From NCBI RefSeq assembly GCF_010671925.1, contig NZ_JAAHIH010000005.1, forward strand, positions 496,001 through 560,000: DNA of 64,000 nt, read 5' to 3'. A model generated the notes under the pieces. That model was given only the letters and a program-made list of their open reading frames with translations, did no database searches and was not told the origin of the DNA. The DNA comes from Moorena sp. SIOASIH. Its GTDB lineage: Bacteria; Cyanobacteriota; Cyanobacteriia; Cyanobacteriales; Coleofasciculaceae. This document shows positions 8,787-17,900 of this stretch, piece after piece. Made by a program: the position numbers and the translations under genes. Position 1 is the first letter of the stretch. Each line of letters starts with the position of its first letter.

Positions 8787-8879
8787 AATGCCATTGCGCG
8801 TAGCGCTATAATCCTTAATGCTTCATGGTTTATGCTTAATCCTTGATACTTCATTTGATAATTTTTCTAGGGAAGAGCC

Positions 8880-9713
8880 ATGTTGCGTAAAGCTTTGTTG
8901 GTCTTAACCATGATTGTCATAGTCGGTTTGGCAAACCCGAGCACTGCCCAAACCGCTGACTACCCCAGTCTTTGGGATAAATTAGCAGAACTAAAGTCCC
9001 ATGAGTTTGTGGATTTAACCCATACCTTTCATCCCCAGATTCCCCATTGGCCAGGCTTTGATCCTGAAAAACGCACCACAACCTACTACTACGATGAGAT
9101 GATTGGCACCAAGGGTTCTGGATTTTTGGTACAGCGCTATAATCTTCCTGGTCAGTGGGGTACCCACGTTGATCCGCCAGCTCATTTCGTCAGGGGTAAA
9201 CGGTTTCAGGATGAAATCCCGGTCACTGAAATGGTGCTACCCCTGGTGGTAATCGATGTCAGCGACAAGGTGACTCAAAACCCCGACTATCAAATTACCC
9301 TGGAAGATGTACAAGCTTGGGAACAGAAATACGGTTTGGTGCCAGAAGGGGCATTTGTAGCAATGCGTACGGATTGGTCTAAGGCTTGGCCTAGTATGAC
9401 CAAAATGCGTAATGCTGACGCTAATGGTATTGCCCATTATCCTGGCTGGAGTGCTGAAGTACTGAAATATCTTTACGAAGAACGCTACATTACTGCTTCC
9501 GGTCATGAACCAACTGATACTGACCCTGGAATTTCCACTAGCCAAGGGGACTATTCCCTAGAAAATTATATTCTCAGCCAAGACAAGTATCAGATCGAGT
9601 TGCTGACTAACTTGGATCAGGTGCCGGAGTATGGTGCGATCGCAATAGTAACGTTTCCTAAACCCCTGAAAGGTTCTGGTTTCCCAGCAAGGGTGTTCGC
9701 AATTATTCCGTAG
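8880..9713 (+). CDS. secreted cyclase / kynurenine-formamidase-fold metal hydrolase
   Basis: The 277-residue product has a cleavable signal peptide (LLVLTMIVIVGLANPSTAQT). It belongs to the cyclase family, recognised by the metal-binding motif GTHVDPPAHF and by FVDLTHTFHPQIPHWPGF near the N-terminus, with further conserved TASGHEPTDTDPG and AIAIVTFPKPLKGSGFPAR. Relatives include kynurenine formamidases, isatin hydrolases and polyketide-like cyclases, all Mn/Zn enzymes that open or close amide or lactam rings. The export signal makes a periplasmic detoxification role more likely than tryptophan catabolism (inference). It has its own promoter region and a heptamer array directly after the stop. 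Confidence 0.87.
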   Translation: MLRKALLVLTMIVIVGLANPSTAQTADYPSLWDKLAELKSHEFVDLTHTFHPQIPHWPGFDPEKRTTTYYYDEMIGTKGSGFLVQRYNLPGQWGTHVDPPAHFVRGKRFQDEIPVTEMVLPLVVIDVSDKVTQNPDYQITLEDVQAWEQKYGLVPEGAFVAMRTDWSKAWPSMTKMRNADANGIAHYPGWSAEVLKYLYEERYITASGHEPTDTDPGISTSQGDYSLENYILSQDKYQIELLTNLDQVPEYGAIAIVTFPKPLKGSGFPARVFAIIP

Positions 9714-9714
9714 T

Positions 9715-9758
9715 AAGGCAAGAGGCAAGAGGCAAGAGGCAAGAGGCAAGAGGCAAGA
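9715..9758. repeat. AAGAGGC heptamer tandem array
   Basis: About five AAGAGGC units, the reverse complement class of the CTCTTGC array, start just after the stop codon of the cyclase-family gene. Confidence 0.85.
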
Positions 9759-9807
9759 AATTATATAGGAATTTTTAGTTGCGTAGTGGCGTGGCACACC
9801 TAAAAAT

Positions 9808-9882
9808 GTAGGTTGGGTTGAGCGGTAGTGAAACCCAACAAAGCGTTACTGGTGTTGGGTTTCATTCTTCAACCCAACCTAC
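9808..9882. repeat. palindromic GTAGGTTGGGTTGA element
   Basis: Two stacked perfect stems. GTAGGTTGGGTTGA pairs with TCAACCCAACCTAC at the outside, and GAAACCCAACA pairs with TGTTGGGTTTC inside. This hairpin type is common between cyanobacterial genes, and the unit could also act as a transcription terminator. Confidence 0.8.
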
Positions 9883-10083
9883 GCTTATTGCACTAGCAGC
9901 AATAAATCACAAATCAATCGAATTGGTATATAGGGCTTAGCGCTATATATATTTACGAACCTTTGGCAGATTGACTGTCTTGATTGAGCGCGTTCAAATA
10001 ATTCTAATGGAAGAGGTTATCTGCCGAGAGGCAGATCTAACCTAAGAGCAGTAGCTCGATTGCTCAATTTAGAGGACACAAAG

Positions 10084-10476
10084 ATGAAAGGAATTTTCGG
10101 TGCTCTACTACCAGGACTGATCACAACCGGTTTTGTAGGCGCAACACTACTACCTGCTGCACCGGCAGCTGCTGGTGATTTACTAAGAGATATCGGTATT
10201 GGTGCTGCTGCTGGTGCGGTAGTTGGAGAATTAACTGACAACGGCTCATTGATTGGTAATAGTGCCAATGGCGCTGCTGCTGGTGCTGCTGTCAATGCTA
10301 CTAAGCGCAATAGAACTAGAGCTCGCCGTAACAGTGCCGGGAGTCTAGTTCAAGATGCAGGGTTTGGTGCTGCTGCTAGTGTGGTCACTGGCGTGATCAT
10401 TGACAATGGTTCAGTGGTAGATAATGCGGTCAAAGGTGCTGCTACTGGTCTAACCATTAACCTTCTAGACCGTTGA
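10084..10476 (+). CDS. small secreted glycine-zipper protein
   Basis: Starting at ATG 10084, with GAGGA upstream, the product is 130 residues. A signal peptide ends near AAPAAAGD. The mature part has two related Gly/Ala-rich helices (DIGIGAAAGAVVGELTDNGS and DAGFGAAASVVTGVIIDNGS) joined by a basic linker (TKRNRTRARRN), i.e. an internal duplication of about 55 residues. Glycine zippers occur in envelope lipoproteins and pore-like proteins. Function is unknown. An upstream in-frame ATG at 10060 would spoil the signal peptide and is not preferred. Confidence 0.7.
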   Translation: MKGIFGALLPGLITTGFVGATLLPAAPAAAGDLLRDIGIGAAAGAVVGELTDNGSLIGNSANGAAAGAAVNATKRNRTRARRNSAGSLVQDAGFGAAASVVTGVIIDNGSVVDNAVKGAATGLTINLLDR

Positions 10477-10997
10477 GATTTCCAAGTAGCCCATACCTTG
10501 GGATTATCTAATCGTCGGCAACCGATGTTTATTGGTAATCTACCGACTTAGGTCTAAGCCGAAGTAATGGTTAGTTAGCCATGGGTAGGATAAATGCTAC
10601 ACGATTAAGGTGAGCATTTATCCAGCTGGCCTAGGGCGTGTTTTCTGGCCTCGTTATATCCTAAAAGTAGTGTGTTCAATGGGTGCATTCATGGATCGAG
10701 GGGACGTGAAGTTTTGAAGAGTGGGAGAGGTTAAAACCGTTATTACCACCACAAAAACCCCATACAGGTAAGCCCAATCACGACCGGAGAGGAAACCAAA
10801 GAAGAGTGGAGCCTTTATAGGCGATAGGCTATGCATAAAAGGGTTAAAACTCATCAAATAAGGCCGGAGATGAAACCTTAGAATAAAGAAGCCTTATTTC
10901 ATATAACTTAAACTTATGATTCACAGACTGTCGCCTATAAAGGCTTCTTTATTCTTACGGTAACTTCGTTCCCACTCTTCTTACGGTAACTTCGTTC

Positions 10998-11765
10998 CCA
11001 CCGACAAGTGGTCAACGGCATTCAAAGGATACTCCGCAACTGGAGCGCCGTGGCGAGACCTGCCAGAACGTTATGGAAAGTGGCAAACTGTGGCAACAGG
11101 TGCGACCCGTGGCGAATTTAATTATTAATGGGTCAAGCGCACCTAACGGTTTTATCGGTGGCAAAAAGCTGGGTAGGGCAAGCAAATTGAGCGAAAATCT
11201 CCAAGCAAGAGCCGATGAAGATGGAAAACTCAATTGGCAGGTCCATTATGTAGATGGAACAGTGATACGTGCCCATCAACATGCAGCCGGTGGGAAAAAA
11301 GGGGTGAAGAAGACGAATCACGGTAGACGTTCCCGTGGTGGGTTCAGTACAAAAATACACATACGTTGTGAAGGAATAGGGAAACCCCTAACCTTTCTTC
11401 TAAGTCCAGGTCACAGAAACGAGTCAATTTTTTTTTGAACAATTGATGGAACTTCGAGCAGTAAAGCGTTCTGGCAGAGGTCGCCCACGTATTCGCCCCA
11501 AAAGAGTAGTTGGAGATAAAGGTTACACAGGTCGTAGAATCCGTAATTACCTCCGTCGTCGTGGTATCCGTTTTACTTTTTCTTTGACTTTCGAATGAAC
11601 TACATCGTGGCCCGTTTAACCGTGAAATTTATCGACAACGGAACCTGATAGAGCGTGCTATCAACAGACCTCTTACAGTTTCGCCCCATCGCTACCCGAT
11701 ACGAAAAACTTGCTATAAATTATACAGCTATGTTAGAAATCGGATTAATTTTGTTGTGGTTATAG
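10998..11765 (+). pseudogene. IS5-family DDE transposase remnant, copy 1
   Basis: Transposase fragments occur in several frames: GAPWRDLPERYGKWQTV, then YVDGTVIRAHQHAAG (first catalytic Asp), FSTKIHIRCEGIGKPLTFLL, then VVGDKGYTGRRIRNYLRR (second Asp), then REIYRQRNLIERAINR (catalytic Glu) and the C-terminal LEIGLILLWL. At least three breaks separate them: a one-base insertion near 11040, a run of ten T at about 11430, and a frame change near 11670. A GGTGCG palindrome interrupts the region after WQTV. No functional protein can come from this copy without multiple frameshifts. Confidence 0.82.
11099..11143. repeat. GGTGCG palindromic element (copy 2) inside transposase
   Basis: Begins GGTGCGACCCGTGGCGAATT and ends GCGCACC. 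It is inserted in the transposase remnant between the WQTV segment and the segment beginning around FIGGKKLG. The right half of the core palindrome has changed to ATTATTAATGGGTC. Confidence 0.75.
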
Positions 11766-11783
11766 TTTGAAAACACGCCCTAG

Positions 11784-11906
11784 CGCTATAAACTCCCCAA
11801 AACCTACAGGAGTCTTAAAGCCGCACCTCCAACTAAAGGTTAGCAATTGCAAGGGTATATCAACCAGAGCAAATTTGTTGTATTGGGCTCTGGTGCTGTG
11901 ATTCCC
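11784..11906. other. short intergenic region
   Basis: 123 bp between the insertion sequence and the 3' end of the NlpC/P60 gene; no element recognised. Confidence 0.4.
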
Positions 11907-12620
11907 TTAAGGTTGATAGCTTTTCTCTACTCTTCCTGCTCCTTTGAGAATCCGGTAGTATGACAGTGCCACCTCATCCTCTTCATCTGAAAGTCGGTCT
12001 ATGGCAATACCATTACGACCATTGTCTATACCAGAACTATGGATATAATAACCGTCTCCCAGATATAAACCAACATGATTCACGTCTTGGTTTGTGGCGA
12101 AGAAAATCAAATCACCTGGTAGAGCTGACTCAATCTCAATTGTTTTCGTGAAAGCATCTTGCGCATCGGCATTCCTAGGTAACCAAATTCCTGAAGCAGT
12201 AAAAGCGGCTTGTACTAGTCCTGAGCAATCATAGTTGGTAGCAACAGTACCTCCCCAAAGGTAGTGGTTCGGCTGCTCCATTGCAGCTTTGGTAAAAGCA
12301 ATCACTGCTGGGAGTCGTTCTTGGATTTGGGTAGTTGAAAGGGTAACTGGCTGATACTTAGTTGGCGCATATTCAAGTTCTGCTAAATACTGCACCTGCA
12401 ACCAGCCACTATAGCCATCCTCACATAATCGCACTTCTAAAAAGTCATTTACTGGTGTTTTCGAGGTAAACTGCAAGTGACGTCCTACTGCTGCTTGAGT
12501 GCCCAAAGCTTGGCAACTGGGAAAATCATAGATGTTCAAATTAACTTGGCAGTAGTACTCATATTGTGTTGCTTCAACCTTCTCGAAGTTTGCTTGTAGA
12601 TTCTCTAGAGAAATCATCAA
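11907..12620 (-). CDS. NlpC/P60 (C40) cell-wall peptidase with N-terminal SH3b domain
   Basis: The 237-residue product has an N-terminal bacterial SH3-like region (about residues 20-90) and a C-terminal NlpC/P60 papain-fold domain. The catalytic Cys is in TNYDCSGLVQAAF, His in DVNHVGLYLGDGYY, and the third polar residue is the His of YIHSSG. It closely follows the architecture of the crystallised cyanobacterial gamma-D-glutamyl-L-diamino acid endopeptidases that recycle peptidoglycan stem peptides. There is no signal peptide, as in those enzymes, which supports a cytoplasmic recycling role. It lies between two identical insertion sequences, together with the methyltransferase gene. Confidence 0.92.
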   Translation of the reverse strand: MMISLENLQANFEKVEATQYEYYCQVNLNIYDFPSCQALGTQAAVGRHLQFTSKTPVNDFLEVRLCEDGYSGWLQVQYLAELEYAPTKYQPVTLSTTQIQERLPAVIAFTKAAMEQPNHYLWGGTVATNYDCSGLVQAAFTASGIWLPRNADAQDAFTKTIEIESALPGDLIFFATNQDVNHVGLYLGDGYYIHSSGIDNGRNGIAIDRLSDEEDEVALSYYRILKGAGRVEKSYQP

Positions 12621-12756
12621 AAATTTTTTAAAGTCCCTTATTATTTACATTTTGAGCCAATTTTGTGATTCAATTTTTACCTACATCCCACACTATAAAA
12701 CCCACACCCTGTCTATTTTTAAAGTAGCTTATCACTTCGTGAGGCTATGTTCCCCA

Positions 12757-13566
12757 CTAAACCTTTTTACAGAGGTAGAAATACCAGCCCACCTCACCGG
12801 CGGCAATCATTTCTTGGGTTTTTTTAAAGTCAGCACTTGTATCTGGATATTGCTCTCGAGCTAACTCCGACACTAGTTCATAGCTCTTTTCCAAGTGCTG
12901 GCTCAAGTCCTTTTGCTGCAATAGTGTAAATCCTAGCTGGCTAAGGTTGTCTGCATAAACTTTAGGACTAAATGTTGGCTTGAATAGGAGTCGGTCGTAA
13001 ACGTACTTGCGGGCAGTTTCACTGACTTCATCTACTGGGGTTACCAAATCATCAAATAAGAAGATGCCGTCTGCTCCTAGAACACGGTAAGCCTCCGCCA
13101 AAGCCTTATTCAGTTTAGGAATGTGGAAAAGAGCGGCTTGACTCCAGACATGGGTAAAGGAGTCATTTGGGAAAGGCAGGTTAGTTGCTGATTCCTTGTG
13201 GAAGCTTAGGCGCAGAGATGGATAATGACTAGCTTTCTCTTGAGCATAGTCAATAAAAATACTACTGAGATCGACTCCTACCACTTCGCATCCTGTCTGC
13301 TGAGCTAGCCAGATAGCAGTGTTGCCATTTCCACAAGCTACATCTAACACCCGGGACTCAGCAGTAATACCACTCTGTTCCAGCATATATTCATTCCAGT
13401 AATGGCAGGCAGAGAGAAAGTCCTCAGGTCGAGCGTTGGTCAAGTTTTCAAAATAACCCCAGTGCAGACCTCCTTCTGAATCCCAGAAATTGCGGAAACG
13501 TTTGTCTCGTTCGGGATTGTTGAAACAAGCTTCAATGTCAGCTTCCGTAAAGCTCTTTTGCATCAT
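12757..13566 (-). CDS. class I SAM-dependent methyltransferase (sarcosine/dimethylglycine-type)
   Basis: The 269-residue cytoplasmic protein has the SAM motif I VLDVACGNGNTAIWLAQQTG, the acidic end of strand 2 VVGVDLSS, and motif NLPFPNDSFTHVWSQAALFH. The pattern, together with HWGYFE near the N-terminus, resembles small-molecule N-methyltransferases of the sarcosine/dimethylglycine group. The substrate cannot be read from sequence. The gene is transcribed toward the NlpC/P60 gene with about 136 bp between them. Confidence 0.85.
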   Translation of the reverse strand: MMQKSFTEADIEACFNNPERDKRFRNFWDSEGGLHWGYFENLTNARPEDFLSACHYWNEYMLEQSGITAESRVLDVACGNGNTAIWLAQQTGCEVVGVDLSSIFIDYAQEKASHYPSLRLSFHKESATNLPFPNDSFTHVWSQAALFHIPKLNKALAEAYRVLGADGIFLFDDLVTPVDEVSETARKYVYDRLLFKPTFSPKVYADNLSQLGFTLLQQKDLSQHLEKSYELVSELAREQYPDTSADFKKTQEMIAAGEVGWYFYLCKKV

Positions 13567-14054
13567 GTTTTCTTTACTGATTTAACTTATATACTACTGA
13601 GTTCTACTATTAAACCATCATCGGGAATCTCCACGGAGTCTATTCTCACATAATTCCCTTGGTTTAGGCGTACAGAGCGGTTTTTGGCTAGGGCGTGTTT
13701 TCTGGCCTCGTTATATCCTAAAAGTAGTGTGTTCAATGGGTGCATTCATGGATCGAGGGGACGTGAAGTTTTGAAGAGTGGGAGAGGTTAAAACCGTTAT
13801 TACCACCACAAAAACCCCATACAGGTAAGCCCAATCACGACCGGAGAGGAAACCAAAGAAGAGTGGAGCCTTTATAGGCGATAGGCTATGCATAAAAGGG
13901 TTAAAACTCATCAAATAAGGCCGGAGATGAAACCTTAGAATAAAGAAGCCTTATTTCATATAACTTAAACTTATGATTCACAGACTGTCGCCTATAAAGG
14001 CTTCTTTATTCTTACGGTAACTTCGTTCCCACTCTTCTTACGGTAACTTCGTTC

Positions 14055-14822
14055 CCACCGACAAGTGGTCAACGGCATTCAAAGGATACTCCGCAACTGG
14101 AGCGCCGTGGCGAGACCTGCCAGAACGTTATGGAAAGTGGCAAACTGTGGCAACAGGTGCGACCCGTGGCGAATTTAATTATTAATGGGTCAAGCGCACC
14201 TAACGGTTTTATCGGTGGCAAAAAGCTGGGTAGGGCAAGCAAATTGAGCGAAAATCTCCAAGCAAGAGCCGATGAAGATGGAAAACTCAATTGGCAGGTC
14301 CATTATGTAGATGGAACAGTGATACGTGCCCATCAACATGCAGCCGGTGGGAAAAAAGGGGTGAAGAAGACGAATCACGGTAGACGTTCCCGTGGTGGGT
14401 TCAGTACAAAAATACACATACGTTGTGAAGGAATAGGGAAACCCCTAACCTTTCTTCTAAGTCCAGGTCACAGAAACGAGTCAATTTTTTTTTGAACAAT
14501 TGATGGAACTTCGAGCAGTAAAGCGTTCTGGCAGAGGTCGCCCACGTATTCGCCCCAAAAGAGTAGTTGGAGATAAAGGTTACACAGGTCGTAGAATCCG
14601 TAATTACCTCCGTCGTCGTGGTATCCGTTTTACTTTTTCTTTGACTTTCGAATGAACTACATCGTGGCCCGTTTAACCGTGAAATTTATCGACAACGGAA
14701 CCTGATAGAGCGTGCTATCAACAGACCTCTTACAGTTTCGCCCCATCGCTACCCGATACGAAAAACTTGCTATAAATTATACAGCTATGTTAGAAATCGG
14801 ATTAATTTTGTTGTGGTTATAG
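14055..14822 (+). pseudogene. IS5-family DDE transposase remnant, copy 2
   Basis: Carries exactly the same frame breaks and the same nested GGTGCG element (14156-14200) as copy 1. Shared lesions mean both copies descend from an already inactive parent. That requires movement by a transposase supplied in trans, or gene conversion. Confidence 0.82.
14156..14200. repeat. GGTGCG palindromic element (copy 3) inside transposase
   Basis: Identical to the unit at 11099-11143, carried along with the second insertion sequence. Confidence 0.75.
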
Positions 14823-14855
14823 TTTGAAAACACGCCCTAGCCCAAAGGATAAACC

Positions 14856-14922
14856 AATGCGAACGCCTTTGGCGCGGCAGAGCCGTTCGCGAAGCGGTTC
14901 CAAAGGAACATCGCATTCGCCC
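14856..14922. repeat. dispersed GCGAACGC/TTCGCGAAGCG palindromic repeat
   Basis: A compound palindrome (CGCCTTTGGCG followed by CCGTTCGCGAAGCGG and CCAAAGG) between the second insertion sequence and the 3' end of the oxoprolinase gene. Related TTCGCGTAGCG units occur at 35365, 40680, 49196 and 51221. Confidence 0.6.
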
Positions 14923-14930
14923 CCTACCAA

Positions 14931-17900
14931 TTAGGATTCACTATCACCACTATCCAAACCATATCCCCCACCTCCAGGGGTCTCAATCACAAACACATCA
15001 CCTGTATTCATTTCCACCACCGCAGTATTACCCAACTCTTCAACAGTTCCATCCTTCCGTTCCACATAATTTTTTCCCAAAGCACCCGCTTCACCACCAT
15101 TTAACCCAAAAGGCTTGACCACTCGACGTCCAGATAGAATTCCTGCAGTCATAGGTTCTAGGAAACGAATCTGGCGAATTACGCCATTACCCCCACAATG
15201 AACGCCCTTACCGCCACTATCGGGGCGAATCCCAAACCTATCCAAAAGTACTGGAAATCGCCATTCCAAGACTTCTGGGTCAGTTAAGCGAGAATTCGTC
15301 ATGTGAGTATGTACCGCATCTGTTCCATCAAAATCAACCCCTGCCCCAGAGCCTCCACAAATCGTTTCATAGTATTGATAGCGCTCATTGCCAAAGGTAA
15401 AATTATTCATAGTACTCTGAGATGCCGCCATCACTCCTAAAGCACCATAGAGCGCATCGGTTATTGCTTGGGATGTTTCCACATTACCGGCTACCACTGC
15501 TGCTGGATAACGGGGATTGAGCATAGAACCTTCGGGAATAATTACCTCCAAAGGCTTCAGACAACCGGCATTGAGGGGAATATCATCATCGACTAGGGTG
15601 CGGAAGACGTATAGCACTGCTGCTTTGCATACCGCTGACGGTGCATTAAAATTACTATCTAACTGAGGCGAGGTACCGGTAAAATCAATCTTGGCACTAC
15701 GGTTGTCCCGGTCAATAGTAATCGTGACCTGAATCTTAGCACCCCCATCTAACTGATAGCTGAAACTGCCATCTGTCAGCACATCAATAACTCGGCGCAC
15801 CGACTCCTCAGCATTATCTTGGACATAACCCATATAGGCTTGCACTGTCTCTAATCCATAGTGGGCTACCATCTGCCGTAACTCTTGGACACCTTTCTCA
15901 TTGGCAGCAATCTGTGCTTGTAAATCTGCTATATTCTGAGTCAGATTCCGGACTGGGTATTGACCCCCTAACAGGAGTTGGGTTATTTCATTTTCTCGGA
16001 ATTTACCATTCTCAACCAGCAGGAAATTGTCAATTAATACTCCTTCTTCCTTCACGCTGGTACTATTAGGAGGCATCGAACCGGGAGTGATACCACCGAT
16101 GTCAGCATGGTGTCCTCGGGAAGCTACAAAGAATAAAGGGGAGAGGGGAGAAGGTTCCTTTAGCCCTAGGGAAGAGTTGAGGAAAACTGGAGTAACAAGG
16201 GTGACATCTGGGAGATGAGTGCCACCATTGTAGGGATTGTTGAGAACATAGACATCCCCAGGTTTAAGACTATCACCATGGGCATCAATCAAGCTGCGGA
16301 CACTTTCACTCATTGACCCCAAATGCACTGGAATATGGGGGGCATTCGCTACTAATTGCCCTTGTTGGTCAAAAATCGCACAGGAAAAGTCTAGCCGTTC
16401 TTTGATATTGACTGAATAACTGGTATTTTGGAGAGTTGTCCCCATTTGCTCTGCTATGGAACGGAATAGATTGTTAAAGATTTCCAGCATGACAGGGTCA
16501 GGATGGGGTGAAGCTTGGACGGTATTTGGTTGCAGCTGATCTATAGTGCTATTAGTCAAGCTTTCCAGGTTGTCTTCCTGCTCCCCCAAACCAGATTTAA
16601 CTAAAATCAAATGATTCCGTTCAGTCACCTCTGCTTTCCAACCAGGCTCAATCACATTAGTTCCGGTTGCCTCAATAATTAAAGCCGGACCAAACACCGA
16701 ATCCCCTGGCTGCCAATCCTCTCGCCTAAACACAGGGGTATCCCACCACCGATTAGCGGTATAGATTTGCACTGTGGCAACGGGAGCACACATTTCCCCA
16801 CTCTGACGAGACCGTATGGGTTCTGTTGGGATAGCCATCCGCTTTACTAACTCTACCGAAACCGCTTCGACCATCAACGTTTTCCCTGGCACGATAAATC
16901 CATAGCGCTGTCGATGCAATCCTTCAAACTCTTCCGTGATCTGATCAATCCCACCAAACCCAACAACCAATGGGGAATCGGTGCCCTCATAGCGCAAATG
17001 GACTCGCCGAATCACTTCAACCTCGTTACTATTCCGATCCTGGGCATGGTTGTGGTTCAACTCTTCTATGCCCTGAGCCACCAACTTGGCTAAAATTCCC
17101 TCTAACTCCAACCCCTCTACTAACTCAGCCTCAACTGACTGTTCTTTTAATACCCTGATATCGGCTAAACCCATTCCATAAGCGGACAATACTCCAGCAA
17201 AGGGATGAATGAACACTCGCTTAATGCCTAAGGCTTCGGCAATTAAACACCCATGCTGGCCACCAGCACCCCCAAAGCAACATAGGGTATACTCGGAAAC
17301 GTCATAGCCCCGTTGTAGAGAAATCTGTTTAATGGCATTGGCCATCTTCTCTACTGCGATCGCTAAAAATCCTGCTGCTACCTCCTCTGGTTTGCGGTTA
17401 TCCCCAATCTGTTCTACCAATCCTTCAAACCTCTGCCTTACCACCTCAGCATCCAACGGCAAGTTACCATCCGCTCCAAACACCTTGGGAAAAAACCCTG
17501 GCTGCAACTTCCCTACCATCACATTGCAATCGGTCACCGTCAACGGACCCCCCTTACCGTAGGAAGCAGGACCTGGATTTGCCCCAGCTGACTCTGGTCC
17601 TACCCGATAACGGGCACCATCAAACTGGACAATGGAGCCACCACCGGCAGCTACTGTATTAATTGCCATCATTGGCGTGCGCAGCCGCACCCCAGCAATC
17701 TCAGTTTCAAAGGTACGCTCGTATTCCCCATTGTAATGGGCTACATCTGTAGAGGTGCCACCCATATCAAAGGTAATGATCGTCTCAAAACCAGCAATTC
17801 GACTAGTCTGTACTGCTCCAACAATACCGCCAGCAGGTCCTGATAAAATACTATCCTTCCCTTGAAACTGTTGCGCGTCCGCCAGTCCTCCGTTTGACTG

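Larger units (their letters stand above)
8607..8810. mobile_element. TATAGC-family MITE copy A, with nested GGTGCG palindrome and heptamer array
   Basis: The ends are TATAGCACTAC and GTAGCGCTATA, imperfect inverted repeats. The core carries CGCTAATGCACGTCAACTTTTGCC, shared with copies at 32915 and 61614. Inside lie a 44-bp GGTGCG palindrome (8654-8697) and about ten CTCTTGC heptamers (8714-8786). There is no coding capacity, so any movement would need a transposase supplied elsewhere. A TA target duplication is possible but cannot be separated from the ends. Confidence 0.7.
10631..11783 (+). mobile_element. decayed IS5-like insertion sequence, copy 1
   Basis: The ends are CTAGGGCGTGTTTTC and its exact reverse complement. 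If the outer CTAG is the target duplication (YTAR-type, as in IS5), the inverted repeat is GGCGTGTTTTC. The 1153-bp unit is longer than a simple IS of this type because it carries a nested palindromic insert near its left end (around 10800-10980) and a GGTGCG element at 11099-11143. A second copy at 13688 appears identical throughout. The outer flanks of the two copies differ, so each looks like a separate insertion. Confidence 0.85.
13688..14840 (+). mobile_element. decayed IS5-like insertion sequence, copy 2
   Basis: This has the same length (1153 bp), ends and internal lesions as copy 1 at 10631, in the same orientation at a fixed offset of 3057 bp. Both copies end in CTAG, but the bases outside differ (left TTTTTGG, right CCCAAAGG here). 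The pair brackets the peptidase and methyltransferase genes like a composite transposon. Confidence 0.85.

Noticed and set aside
10654..10857. 67-codon minus-strand frame present in both insertion sequences
   Set aside because: It lies on the left end of a decayed insertion sequence and overlaps nested palindromes; no protein features.
11012..11360. Minus-strand frames opposite the transposase remnant
   Set aside because: Antisense shadows of the transposase frame, duplicated only because the element is duplicated.
10631..14840. Composite transposon defined by a unique target duplication
   Set aside because: Outer ends both read CTAG, but so do the inner ends, so the duplication cannot distinguish composite movement from two single insertions; kept only as a possibility.
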